Below, piece after piece: positions 1-7,522 of a stretch of 64,000 nucleotides of DNA (positions are counted from its first letter, which is position 1; each line of letters starts with the position of its first letter). Origin of the DNA: Bernardetia sp. ABR2-2B (GTDB lineage Bacteria > Bacteroidota > Bacteroidia > Cytophagales > Bernardetiaceae); contig NZ_CP147020.1 in assembly GCF_037126435.1 (NCBI RefSeq), positions 4,415,001 through 4,479,000 on the forward strand. The letters run 5' to 3'. The translations under genes were made by a program, and so were the position numbers. The notes beneath the pieces are model-generated. The model made no database searches and was not told the origin of the DNA. It saw only the letters and a list, made by a program, of their open reading frames with translations.

Positions 1-627
1 GGCTTCTTTTACGAGTTTTTGGCAATCATCAAAAGTTCCTTCTACTTCAATAGCTTGAATATTTTTGCCTAAAGTTGTCATTTGAAATTCTTGATAGGGA
101 CTTACTTTTCCTTTTGGAAACAAAATCTTTACATCAATTCCTTTTACATCAAAAAAACCGTTGGCAACTGCACTTCCTGTGTCGCCAGAAGTGGCAACTA
201 GAATAGTTACATTCTGATTACTATTGCTATCTTCTCTATCATTTTTGCTATAAAAATGTGATAAACACCTAGACATAAAACGTGCGCCAACATCTTTAAA
301 AGCTTGTGTTGCGCCATGATACAATTCTAAAGAAAAAATATTATTTTCTACCTTAACAACAGGAATAGGAAAATTGAGTGTTTCTGCAATAATTTGTTTT
401 AGCTGCTCATCATTTAAAGAATCCTTCACAAACGGCTTCAAAACTTCAAAAGCAATTTGATGGTCTTCTATATTTTCGATATTATCAAAAAAAGAAGTCG
501 GTAAAGAAGGAATATTCTCTGGAAAATAAAGACCACTATTTTTTGTAAGTCCATTGATGACAGCTTCTTTAAAAGAAACTTTTTCCTCATTGTTTGTTCC
601 GTTTTTTCTTGTGCTAAGGTAATTCAC
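1..627 (-). CDS. thrC: Threonine synthase, N-terminal part (gene continues beyond window start)
   Basis: The minus strand is open from a GTG at 625-627 to the window edge, giving about 209 residues. The protein begins VNYLSTRKNG, as threonine synthases do (they start close to a KYxST motif), and carries HGATQAFKDVGARFMSR, whose lysine binds pyridoxal phosphate, followed by VATSGDTGSAVANGF, the phosphate-binding loop. The enzyme converts O-phosphohomoserine to threonine in the cytoplasm. An in-frame TAA lies five codons upstream and no ATG lies between, so GTG is the likely start. The C-terminal half is outside the window. The family call is firm; the exact start is an inference. Confidence 0.93.
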   Translation of the reverse strand, partial: MNYLSTRKNGTNNEEKVSFKEAVINGLTKNSGLYFPENIPSLPTSFFDNIENIEDHQIAFEVLKPFVKDSLNDEQLKQIIAETLNFPIPVVKVENNIFSLELYHGATQAFKDVGARFMSRCLSHFYSKNDREDSNSNQNVTILVATSGDTGSAVANGFFDVKGIDVKILFPKGKVSPYQEFQMTTLGKNIQAIEVEGTFDDCQKLVKEA

Positions 628-679
628 TAGATTTGCATTTTAGAGATGATATACTTTTTGACAAATTTACTATGAAAAA

Positions 680-1000
680 TTGTTTTTTAATCATAAATCG
701 AAAAAAATGGGCTACGCAAAAGAAATAAACTGCTACAAAAAACAAGAGTTTTTAGATTTTAATGCTCTTGATTTGATTGAATTATTGCAATCAACTTCTT
801 GGGAAGTTAAATTAGGTATTATAGACAGAGGAAATGATTTTGATTGGATTAGCTTAGAAGACAATCAAGAAGGTAGAGAAGAGTTTATAAATATCTTAAA
901 ATACAAAATTGAACATAATGAATATATAGGTTTTTCAATTTTTAATCAACAAGTAGAAAGGTTCGTACATGTTAGTCTAGAAAATATCTTACTCCATTGA
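680..1000 (+). CDS. Small unknown protein, 3' end apparently truncated by the adjacent IS
   Basis: About 106 codons, or 97 if the second ATG at 707 (MGYAKEINCY) is used. The product is acidic and soluble, with no recognised domain. Its last codons (ending NILLH) overlap the 3' end of the transposase gene on the other strand at 989, so the stop codon is probably supplied by insertion-sequence DNA and the original C-terminus has been lost. The spacing and character resemble small accessory or immunity-like genes, but no function can be assigned. The small ORF on the far side of the IS (2109) shows weak local similarity (FV..L.ENI), which may be chance. Confidence 0.45.
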   Translation: MFFNHKSKKMGYAKEINCYKKQEFLDFNALDLIELLQSTSWEVKLGIIDRGNDFDWISLEDNQEGREEFINILKYKIEHNEYIGFSIFNQQVERFVHVSLENILLH

Positions 1001-2077
1001 CAAAACTTTAATTTTTTGATCAAATTTAGTTTCACTAGTCATTGGATTATTGAGTATTTTTTTAATTTCTATTAATCCATATCTGAAAAAAGAGTATTCA
1101 TTATATCCATTTGAACAGACTCTTATTTTTGTTTTTTTATGTTTCCATTCTCCTACTTTGTAACACCAAACAAAGGCAATGGAACACAAAGCAATTAATT
1201 TAGCTATTTTATTTGGTTCTGTTAATTTTGTATTTTCTAAGTTAAAACCTTGTGATTTTAGTGCTTTAAACAACGTTTCGATTTCCCAACGTTGTTTATA
1301 AATTTCAAAAATATTATCCAATAAAACAGGTGATGCTAAATAAATATATCCTTTTTGTGTTCGACTTACAGATAAATATACCTCTGCTTCATTGACTACA
1401 AATGTTCCATCTAGTTGATAGGTTTCTGAAATCGAAAGCCCTCTACACCATGCTACAATAGACTTTGTTTTCCCTTTTCTAGTAGCTTTAAAGTTAGATT
1501 TTATACGCATTACAAAATCAAATTTTTTTGTAGCTAAATAGAAAAACCATTTTTTACCTATAAACTCTCTATCTGCTACAAGAGCAGTAATAGATAAATT
1601 AGGAAATTGATTTAAGAAATCTTCTATCAAATCAATTCGTTGTTGAGTAGCTGAATTTCCTGTCCTCGAAAGTACAGACCAACAAAGAGGAATAGATACC
1701 CCTTTATGAGCTGCTGAGAGAAGCAAAATATTAATATGCTCTTTTCCAACTTTCCAATTCGTTCTATCCAAACACAGTACGATATTTTCCCATTGTTCAA
1801 TGCCTTCTAAGGAAATAATCAAATTAGTAATTGCTTGAAAATCAAGCTCATAATAATTTAAAAAGCGTTCTATACGACGTAAAGAAGAACTGTATTCTAC
1901 ATTCCTTTCAAACGCAGTTGCAATTTGAATTAAACCTCCTAGACCTACCTTTATAACAGCTATTACAAAAAGACCTATAAATTGAACTCGGGCTAAATGA
2001 AACCCTTTTAAATGAGAAGATAAAACACTAACTAATTTTGTAACTTTACCACTAGAAGCATACTTTGCTTTCGCCAT
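989..2077 (-). CDS. IS4 family DDE transposase
   Basis: 362 residues, a full-length IS4-group transposase. Visible catalytic positions are an aspartate in LCLDRTNW (about residue 104), a second in VADREFIGKKWF (about 169), and the glutamate of the Y-x2-R-W-x-I-E-x6-K signature in YKQRWEIETLFKALK (about 267). It cuts and pastes its own element. The ATG lies within the 3' arm of a strong hairpin (2073-2113), which could limit translation from outside transcripts. The frame is intact, so the element may be active. The gene ends at the very edge of the element. Confidence 0.9.
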   Translation of the reverse strand: MAKAKYASSGKVTKLVSVLSSHLKGFHLARVQFIGLFVIAVIKVGLGGLIQIATAFERNVEYSSSLRRIERFLNYYELDFQAITNLIISLEGIEQWENIVLCLDRTNWKVGKEHINILLLSAAHKGVSIPLCWSVLSRTGNSATQQRIDLIEDFLNQFPNLSITALVADREFIGKKWFFYLATKKFDFVMRIKSNFKATRKGKTKSIVAWCRGLSISETYQLDGTFVVNEAEVYLSVSRTQKGYIYLASPVLLDNIFEIYKQRWEIETLFKALKSQGFNLENTKLTEPNKIAKLIALCSIAFVWCYKVGEWKHKKTKIRVCSNGYNEYSFFRYGLIEIKKILNNPMTSETKFDQKIKVLSME

Positions 2078-2113
2078 AATTGAGAAAAATTTTGTGAGAA
2101 ACTCAATTATGGC
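2073..2113 (-). promoter_or_regulatory. Hairpin sequestering the transposase start codon
   Basis: A perfect 12-bp inverted repeat, GCCATAATTGAG (2073-2084) and CTCAATTATGGC (2102-2113), encloses a 17-nt loop. In a transposase mRNA begun outside the element, the start codon AUG (2077-2075) lies in the second arm. IS10, IS50 and IS200 are known to use such structures to block translation from read-through transcripts. That it works this way here is inference. The loop may contain the true right end of the IS. Confidence 0.5.
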
Positions 2114-2345
2114 TTTTTTTTATCTAAATTTAAAATCTTTTGTCAGAGGACTGAGAGAAAATATAGACAATAATTTGATTTGTTTTGATTTAGATATTGG
2201 AAGAGAGGAAAATGAATCTGAATGGTTTGAATGGTATCATCAAAATCTAATTATTCCAATAGAAAAACAAAACCCAGTTTTCTCTAAAATAGAATGGGAA
2301 ACTGGTTATGAACGTAAAATCCTGAAAACATTTGAGAAAGAATAA
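2109..2345 (+). CDS. Small unknown protein next to the IS
   Basis: 78 codons from the ATG at 2109. A longer reading from GTG 2094 would start inside the IS edge. The product is acidic with several tryptophans (SEWFEWYHQNL, SKIEWETGY) and has no recognised domain. It could be the surviving 3' part of a gene cut by the IS, since its 5' end coincides with the IS boundary and the frame stays open into the element. The next gene follows directly. Function is unknown. Confidence 0.4.
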   Translation: MAFFYLNLKSFVRGLRENIDNNLICFDLDIGREENESEWFEWYHQNLIIPIEKQNPVFSKIEWETGYERKILKTFEKE

Positions 2346-2359
2346 AAATAAACACAAAA

Positions 2360-2443
2360 ATGATAGAACTAAAACTCTTCACAAAAAACGACTTCAAAAC
2401 TTTCAAAAGGGACGTAGATATGTTTCATATATGGAACAATTAG
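2360..2443 (+). pseudogene. Relic: first codons of a GNAT acetyltransferase
   Basis: A 27-codon ORF begins MIELKLFTKNDFKTFK, nearly the same as the start of the intact GNAT gene at 5000 (MIELQPFTENDFRLFK). The upstream AACACAAA is shared as well. After about 16 codons the similarity stops, and the frame ends at TAG 2441. This is therefore the 5' end of a duplicated or rearranged acetyltransferase gene whose body is gone. The next gene (2431) overlaps it in another frame. Confidence 0.6.
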
Positions 2444-2694
2444 ATTCTACTTTACAAAAAGAATTAAGACAAAAGGGGATTATTAGAATTACATCAATAA
2501 GAACTGATGGCAAGTGTAAATATATTCAATACATGACAAATTGGGCAAAACACCCCGTTGGAGATTTTTTCCTTAATTATGATGTTTGTCCTATTGAAAA
2601 AACAAAAAAAGGATATTATAAACAAGATAGTTTTATTGAAATTTGGGGAGTTGGAAATGGCTGGACGATTTTGGTAGATAGCGATTGGATATAA
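2431..2694 (+). CDS. Small unknown protein
   Basis: 87 codons from ATG 2431 (MEQLDSTLQKEL). An upstream in-frame ATG-free extension to 2332 exists, but that stretch is the GNAT relic read out of frame and gives a lysine-rich, non-protein-like sequence, so 2431 is preferred. The product has several aromatic residues (FIEIWGVGNGWTILVDSDWI at the C-terminus), two cysteines and no signal peptide. No family is recognised. It lies in a run of small same-strand genes (2109-3632) typical of accessory DNA. Confidence 0.5.
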   Translation: MEQLDSTLQKELRQKGIIRITSIRTDGKCKYIQYMTNWAKHPVGDFFLNYDVCPIEKTKKGYYKQDSFIEIWGVGNGWTILVDSDWI

Positions 2695-2733
2695 AAAACA
2701 CCTTTTTAGAACTGTTATTTACAAATAATCAAA

Positions 2734-3138
2734 ATGGAAATTCTAGTAAAAACCATATTTATTCTGTTATTCTTGAGTTTAGTAATTGCTCCATTTTTAA
2801 TAGGAATTATCTTGAATAAATTTGAACTGACATATAAGTTTATGATTTATCTATTCTTGAGTATTGTGATTACTTTTTCTATCTCCTTGATTTTAGGTTG
2901 GTGGTCAGATTTTTCTACAAAAATACTTTTGTCTTATTACGATTATGATTTAAAAACAATGGGTGGTGATAGGTTTAGGAATGTTGCTGCTGAAAACATA
3001 GAAAGAGTTAAAATATTGCTAATACGCTATTATGGAGTAGGTTGGATTGTGAAAGTGTTTATGATATATGTCTTTTATCTTCCTTATATTTTGCTGGTTT
3101 ATTTGATAACTTATTTATTTTCAAAAGTAAAAAAATGA
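2734..3138 (+). CDS. Small integral membrane protein of unknown function
   Basis: 134 residues. There are hydrophobic segments at roughly residues 5-27, 34-56 and 103-127, separated by a polar stretch (residues 62-98), so three membrane passes are likely. The stop codon overlaps the start of the next gene as ATGA (3135-3138), indicating translational coupling and a shared role with it. No family is recognised. Confidence 0.6.
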   Translation: MEILVKTIFILLFLSLVIAPFLIGIILNKFELTYKFMIYLFLSIVITFSISLILGWWSDFSTKILLSYYDYDLKTMGGDRFRNVAAENIERVKILLIRYYGVGWIVKVFMIYVFYLPYILLVYLITYLFSKVKK

Positions 3139-3632
3139 ACAAACAAATCAATCGCTACAAAGAATTTGCTGATAAAATTGAAGCAGAATATAATCAAAAA
3201 GCAGAGAATATCTTTCTTCTGCAAGGAGATGTGTTCACGGTTTCAAAAGAATTATTTGACAAAAAACAGAATATAGTTTTTAGTTTTAAAGTTAGCCGAC
3301 CTGCTTATGATTCTTATCACTACACTAACTACATTTATTTGCCTGTAAATGACGAAAAAATAAAGACTTTACACATAAAGAAAACGTTGATATCTAAGAT
3401 TTTGCCTATCAAAAGCAGTTATAACTTAATAGACAAAAGTAATGCTTACGGATTGAGCATTATTGACTTAATTGAGAAACATAAAATTGAAGTTTTAGAA
3501 GAAATTTTTTATCCCAAAGATTCAGAGTTTGACAACGAAATTGATATAAAATGTGCGTCTAAATTTTTAGATATTCCAGAACTTATCAGCTTATATAATT
3601 TTGTAATCGATTTATCAGATATATTGTCATAA
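3135..3632 (+). CDS. Unknown soluble protein coupled to the preceding membrane protein
   Basis: 165 residues from ATG 3135. An in-frame reading from 3042 would overlap the membrane gene by almost 100 bp and is rejected. The ATG overlaps the upstream stop as ATGA. The protein is rich in Lys, Tyr and Asp with no signal peptide or recognised motif. It may work with the membrane protein; this is inferred only from the coupling. Confidence 0.6.
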   Translation: MNKQINRYKEFADKIEAEYNQKAENIFLLQGDVFTVSKELFDKKQNIVFSFKVSRPAYDSYHYTNYIYLPVNDEKIKTLHIKKTLISKILPIKSSYNLIDKSNAYGLSIIDLIEKHKIEVLEEIFYPKDSEFDNEIDIKCASKFLDIPELISLYNFVIDLSDILS

Positions 3633-3644
3633 TTTTAGAGAAAT

Positions 3645-4781
3645 CTACTTCTCATAAATCCCAATATAAAGTTCTCCATCTTTATTCATTGAGGCACGAT
3701 ACATTCCAGCCGTATTAAATTCCATTACTACATTTCCATTTTTATCGATGGCAATAATTCCTCCGTTGCCACCAAGTGCAGGAAGTTTGTTTTGAATCAC
3801 TTCTTTTGCAGCTTCTGCAAGGGTTATATTTTTGTATTCTATCATCGCAGAAATATCATAAGCAACTATATTTCTAATAAAAAACTCTCCCCAACCTGTT
3901 GAAGAAACGGCGCAAGTCGCATTATTTGCATACGTTCCTGCTCCTATAATTGGCGCATCGCCTACACGACCGTACTTTTTATTGGTCATTCCTCCTGTGG
4001 AAGTTCCTGCTGCTAGATTTCCATTTTTATCCAAAGCTGCACAACCAACTGTACCGAATTTTGAATCTTTGATAGTTGGGTCATAAAAATTTGTTTGGTC
4101 TTTTTTAGTAGAGTCTTCATCGTGGTCTAGCTCAACAGCATTTTCATCTTTAGCTTTTACTTTTTGTAGTGCATCAAATCTACTTTGCGTATAAAAATAA
4201 TCAGGCGAAACAAGTTCTAATCCTCTTGCTTTAGCAAAAATTTCTGCTCCTTTTCCTGCCATCATAACGTGAGGGGAGTTTTCCATAACTTGACGAGCCA
4301 ACGAAATCGGATTTTTGACTGTCGTAACTCCTGCTATTGCTCCTGCTGCTTTATCTGCACCATTCATAATCGAAGCGTCCAATTCATTTTTTTCATCAGC
4401 CGTAAAAACTGCTCCTTTTGCTGCATTGAAAAGTGGCGAATCTTCCATAATTCGTATTGTTGCTTCAACGGCATCAAGACTACTTCCACCTTCTGCCAAA
4501 ATTTTATGTCCTGTTCTGATTGCCTCTTCTAGTTTGGCTTTATATTCTGCTTCTTTTTCAGGAGTCATATTTTCTCTCAAAATTGTTCCTGCTCCTCCAT
4601 GAATTACAATACCGAAATTATCAGCTATTTTTTCGTTTTGATTATCTGTATTTTGAATTGTATTAGAAGAGTCTTGAGTAGTATTTATTTGCTCTTCATT
4701 GTTTTGATTAGAATTAGGAGTACAAGAGATGAGAAATGAGAGTAGAAAAAACGAAAAAATAAAGAGAGGAGATAATTTCAT
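3645..4781 (-). CDS. Isoaspartyl peptidase / plant-type L-asparaginase, lipoprotein
   Basis: 378 residues. The N-terminus is a lipoprotein signal ending in LLSFLISC, so the enzyme is likely anchored in the envelope. The body is a type 2 (Ntn-hydrolase) asparaginase: it begins FGIVIHGGAGTI, carries SSLDAVEATIRIMEDSP, and has the nucleophile threonine in FGTVGCAALD at about residue 244, where the precursor cleaves itself. It continues with GTSTGGMTNKKYGRVGD, the substrate-binding segment. These enzymes hydrolyse beta-aspartyl dipeptides and asparagine. The linker between the halves is long and acidic (KDENAVELDHDEDSTKKD). It is a single gene, convergent with 3135. Confidence 0.92.
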   Translation of the reverse strand: MKLSPLFIFSFFLLSFLISCTPNSNQNNEEQINTTQDSSNTIQNTDNQNEKIADNFGIVIHGGAGTILRENMTPEKEAEYKAKLEEAIRTGHKILAEGGSSLDAVEATIRIMEDSPLFNAAKGAVFTADEKNELDASIMNGADKAAGAIAGVTTVKNPISLARQVMENSPHVMMAGKGAEIFAKARGLELVSPDYFYTQSRFDALQKVKAKDENAVELDHDEDSTKKDQTNFYDPTIKDSKFGTVGCAALDKNGNLAAGTSTGGMTNKKYGRVGDAPIIGAGTYANNATCAVSSTGWGEFFIRNIVAYDISAMIEYKNITLAEAAKEVIQNKLPALGGNGGIIAIDKNGNVVMEFNTAGMYRASMNKDGELYIGIYEK

Positions 4782-4868
4782 GATTTTATTTTTAGCTTAA
4801 AGGTCAAACGAACAGTAAATTTTGCCATAAATTAGTAATTTTATTTCAAATTTTACCGAAAAATCTAT

Positions 4869-4985
4869 ACTACTAGATATTTTATTTATTGTATAGGTCA
4901 GTCTCGTAGAGCAGACCGTTTGTAGCCAACCTTGTTTGTTTATATAGACGGTCTCTGACCTATTTATTTGAAAATGTCTAGTAGT
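4869..4985. repeat. 117-bp palindromic element, REP/MITE-like
   Basis: The outer arms, ACTACTAGATATTTT (4869-4883) and AAAATGTCTAGTAGT (4971-4985), match at 14 of 15 bases when inverted. Inside are two hairpin heads: GGTCAG...CAGACCG (4895-4918) and AGACGGTCTCTGACCT (4946-4961), the second being a shortened inverted copy of the first. The GGTCAG/CAGACC heads match those around the RAYT gene at 60.8-61.8 kb, so this is a dispersed member of that family. It fills the spacer between the asparaginase and GNAT genes. Confidence 0.65.
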
Positions 4986-4999
4986 TGCAAAAAACACAA

Positions 5000-5488
5000 A
5001 TGATAGAATTACAGCCCTTTACAGAAAATGATTTTAGGCTTTTCAAAACTTGGATTAAAGACGAAGAACAAATGGTTCAGTTTGGAGGAGAAATGTTTGT
5101 TTTTCCTGTTACAGATGAGCAGTTAAAAAGCTATATTCATAACGATAATATAAAACCTTTGAAGGTAATTTGGAAAGAAACAAGCGAAACTATCGGACAT
5201 TGCGAACTCAATTATCAAGACGGAAATAAACGACTTTCACGTATTTTGATTGGAGAAGATAAATGGAGAGGAAAAAAAATAGGAGAACAAATTGTCCTTA
5301 GAATGGTAGAATTATTTTTTAAAGACCCAAATACAAAAAAGGTAGATTTGAATGTTTTTGACTGGAACAAAGGAGCTATAAAATGCTATCAAAATGTAGG
5401 CTTTGAAATCAAACATGACAAAACTACCCTTATGAAAGTAGGCAATAAAACGTGGACACGACTCAATATGGAATTAGAGCGCAAGTAA
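5000..5488 (+). CDS. GNAT family N-acetyltransferase
   Basis: 162 residues from ATG 5000 (MIELQPFTENDFRLFK). A TTG at 4985 would extend it into the palindromic element and is rejected. The acetyl-CoA-binding motif A shows as ILIGEDKWRGKKIGEQIVLRM, followed by LNVFDWNKGAIKCYQNVGF, the usual motif B with Asn and Tyr. This resembles RimJ/RimL-like enzymes acetylating amino groups; the substrate cannot be read. A relic of a paralogue lies at 2360. Confidence 0.85.
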   Translation: MIELQPFTENDFRLFKTWIKDEEQMVQFGGEMFVFPVTDEQLKSYIHNDNIKPLKVIWKETSETIGHCELNYQDGNKRLSRILIGEDKWRGKKIGEQIVLRMVELFFKDPNTKKVDLNVFDWNKGAIKCYQNVGFEIKHDKTTLMKVGNKTWTRLNMELERK

Positions 5489-5498
5489 AGGAAACGGT

Positions 5499-5813
5499 TT
5501 ATTTCAATTTTACAGCCGTTCCATACGCAAAAATTTCAGAAGCCCCTTGTGAAATCATCGAACTTTCAAAACGAATATTTACGATAGCATCAGCTCCTAA
5601 TTGTTGAGCATCTTGGATGGCTCGTTGTAAGGCTTGTTCTCTTGATTGAGCTTGTAACTTTGTATATTCTTCTATTTCTCCTCCAATAAAGTTTTTTAGA
5701 GAGGCTACAAAATCTCGTCCTGCATTTCTAGCCCTTACGGTACTTCCTCTGACAAGTCCTAAAACTTCTGTAATTTCTTCGCCATGAATTGTTTCTGTGT
5801 TTGTAACTAACAT
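5499..5813 (-). CDS. YbjQ/UPF0145 family protein
   Basis: 104 residues, the normal length of this family. It starts MLVTNTETIHG and contains GEEITEVLGLVRGSTVRARN, then a helical region and QLGADAIVNIRFESS near the C-terminus, all typical of the YbjQ (heavy-metal-binding-like) fold, thought to form pentamers. The biochemical role is not established. It is a single gene, convergent with the GNAT gene. Confidence 0.9.
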   Translation of the reverse strand: MLVTNTETIHGEEITEVLGLVRGSTVRARNAGRDFVASLKNFIGGEIEEYTKLQAQSREQALQRAIQDAQQLGADAIVNIRFESSMISQGASEIFAYGTAVKLK

Positions 5814-5926
5814 AATTTTTTTTGTTTTGATTATAATTCTTTTTTCTAAAGATAGAAAAACACGTTGATTTTTTCTACTCTAATCGCTTTTTTATTATCT
5901 TAGTGATATATTAAACTGAATAAATA

Positions 5927-6784
5927 ATGAAATTAATCAAAAAATTAAATCCATTCAACCCTATTTTACCAGCATTTTGTTTGTTGATTGCTTTTGCTTG
6001 GGTGGGATATGATAGTTTTTTTAGGGAGAAATATACGGAGGAGGAGAAAGCTGTTTTTGTAGAAGGCATAAAGGAAATAAAAGATTTATCAGTAATGTAT
6101 TATCATTTGGGTAGTAGAATAAATAGCAATATCAGAAACAAAGATTATTATTATACTTACTGTCTGAGAGATGTTTCAGTAGAGTTGGATTCATCAAAAA
6201 ATAAATTGGAAAGACTAAACAAAGAAATTATTTATCAAATTTTTGATAAAAATAAGCTCCAAAAAGAACAAGAAATTCTAATTACTTCTGCGTTTGAAAA
6301 TTATATAGATAAAGCAATTAAAATGGATAGTTCACTCAAAGAACGCTATCAAGATTTTACTTTAGAAGATAATTTATCAAATAAGGAACTTAATCAACTT
6401 TATTTTTCTGATGATACACTACAAAATCAATATCATTTACAGCGTTTCAAAACTCAATTAGCTAAACTGTATTATGAAGATGTAAATTTTCTCTACCAAG
6501 AAAAGGTTTTAAATCCTGTCATTGCAAAAATGTCTAATTATTCTTTAAAGCCTCATATATTTTGGGATTCAGAATATCCCAATAGTTTTAGTGTAGCAAT
6601 TACTTATCATGTTCCTTTTGATACAACTATAACAAAACTTCATTCTCCAGAGGGTCTAGAAACTAAATTTGACAAAAGAGGATTTCTGATTATTCCTTCA
6701 GAGTTGAGAAATAAGAAAGACAGAAACATGAAAATCAAAATAAATCTTTCACAACAAGACACCGTTTATCATGAAATCTATTAA
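5927..6784 (+). CDS. Membrane-anchored unknown protein
   Basis: 285 residues. An N-terminal hydrophobic segment (about 12-30, ILPAFCLLIAFAWVGYDSFF) is followed by a long polar domain, probably outside the membrane. No family is recognised. The gene overlaps the next one by 14 bp, and the two products share their architecture (short cytoplasmic tail, one anchor, helical region, beta-rich C-terminus), so they probably form a pair arisen by duplication or act together. Confidence 0.7.
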   Translation: MKLIKKLNPFNPILPAFCLLIAFAWVGYDSFFREKYTEEEKAVFVEGIKEIKDLSVMYYHLGSRINSNIRNKDYYYTYCLRDVSVELDSSKNKLERLNKEIIYQIFDKNKLQKEQEILITSAFENYIDKAIKMDSSLKERYQDFTLEDNLSNKELNQLYFSDDTLQNQYHLQRFKTQLAKLYYEDVNFLYQEKVLNPVIAKMSNYSLKPHIFWDSEYPNSFSVAITYHVPFDTTITKLHSPEGLETKFDKRGFLIIPSELRNKKDRNMKIKINLSQQDTVYHEIY

Positions 6785-7517
6785 ATTATATGTTTCACTC
6801 TTTTTGTGGGTAACTTTTGGAATTGTAATGGTTGCTCACTTTATTTCTGATGAGGATAAAGAATTGACAGCAATCAATAATACAAATAGTTTTGTAGCAG
6901 AAAACAATAAATTAATTTGGCAAGAGCAACTTAAAAAACTTAGACAAACTATTGCCAATGATGGTAATAACGCTAGAGATATGAAAGTATATAATGACAT
7001 AAGAAGCAGTTACGATTTTATAGATGGATACTATAAAAATAATGAAATTGCTTTCAAAAATGTGATAGAAATTTTACCAGACTCTTCAAAAGTTGTTTTT
7101 AAAGAAGAACAAAAACAGGAGTTTGTAACTACTAAAAGTCAAATAGTAAAAGAAATCTATAAATTAAATTTACATCAAAATGCCTATCGTTCTTTATATA
7201 CTGAATATATGAAAATTGGTTCTTTTGGTTGTCATTTTAGCATTATTTCTATTATTCAAGAAAGTGACAGTACACTTGGCTTTTATGGTGTAGGTTTTCC
7301 TTTAGAAATGGATTTATCTAAGCAAACGGCTGAATTAGTTCACAATAATAGCAAACAGGATTACAACTGGAAATTATTTTTTCCCAAAGATTCTCTAAAA
7401 CCCATCACTTTTCAAATCAATACCTACACAAAAACAGATACAATAAGAAAAAGGTATCAAATCAAACCACAGAAAGGAAAGAAACTAAAGCCTTTTGAGT
7501 ATGAAGAGATAAAATAA
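6771..7517 (+). CDS. Membrane-anchored unknown protein, partner of the preceding gene
   Basis: 248 residues with an N-terminal anchor (about 5-25, KLYVSLFLWVTFGIVMVAHF). The start overlaps the end of the upstream gene by 14 bp, indicating co-translation. The middle part is charged and helical; the C-terminal third contains short beta-like stretches (TFQINTYTKTDTIRKRYQI) similar in style to the upstream protein. No domain is recognised. It is convergent with uvrB, with only 5 bp between the two stop codons. Confidence 0.7.
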   Translation: MKSIKLYVSLFLWVTFGIVMVAHFISDEDKELTAINNTNSFVAENNKLIWQEQLKKLRQTIANDGNNARDMKVYNDIRSSYDFIDGYYKNNEIAFKNVIEILPDSSKVVFKEEQKQEFVTTKSQIVKEIYKLNLHQNAYRSLYTEYMKIGSFGCHFSIISIIQESDSTLGFYGVGFPLEMDLSKQTAELVHNNSKQDYNWKLFFPKDSLKPITFQINTYTKTDTIRKRYQIKPQKGKKLKPFEYEEIK

Positions 7518-7522
7518 AATAA

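Larger units (their letters stand above)
985..2120 (-). mobile_element. IS4-type insertion sequence (ends approximate)
   Basis: One DDE transposase gene fills the element. Ends are not resolved precisely. A weak terminal similarity exists between the left edge (TTGACAAAACTTTA near 998) and the reverse complement of the right edge (CTCACAAAATTTTT near 2099). A pentamer TATCT occurs at 985-989 and 2121-2125 and could be a target duplication, but such a short AT-rich match may be chance. The element separates a truncated ORF from small unknown genes, which fits a recent insertion into an accessory patch. Confidence 0.6.

Noticed and set aside
4797-4997. A 66-codon minus-strand reading frame
   Set aside because: It runs through the palindromic element and has no start signal; it is an accident of the repeat.
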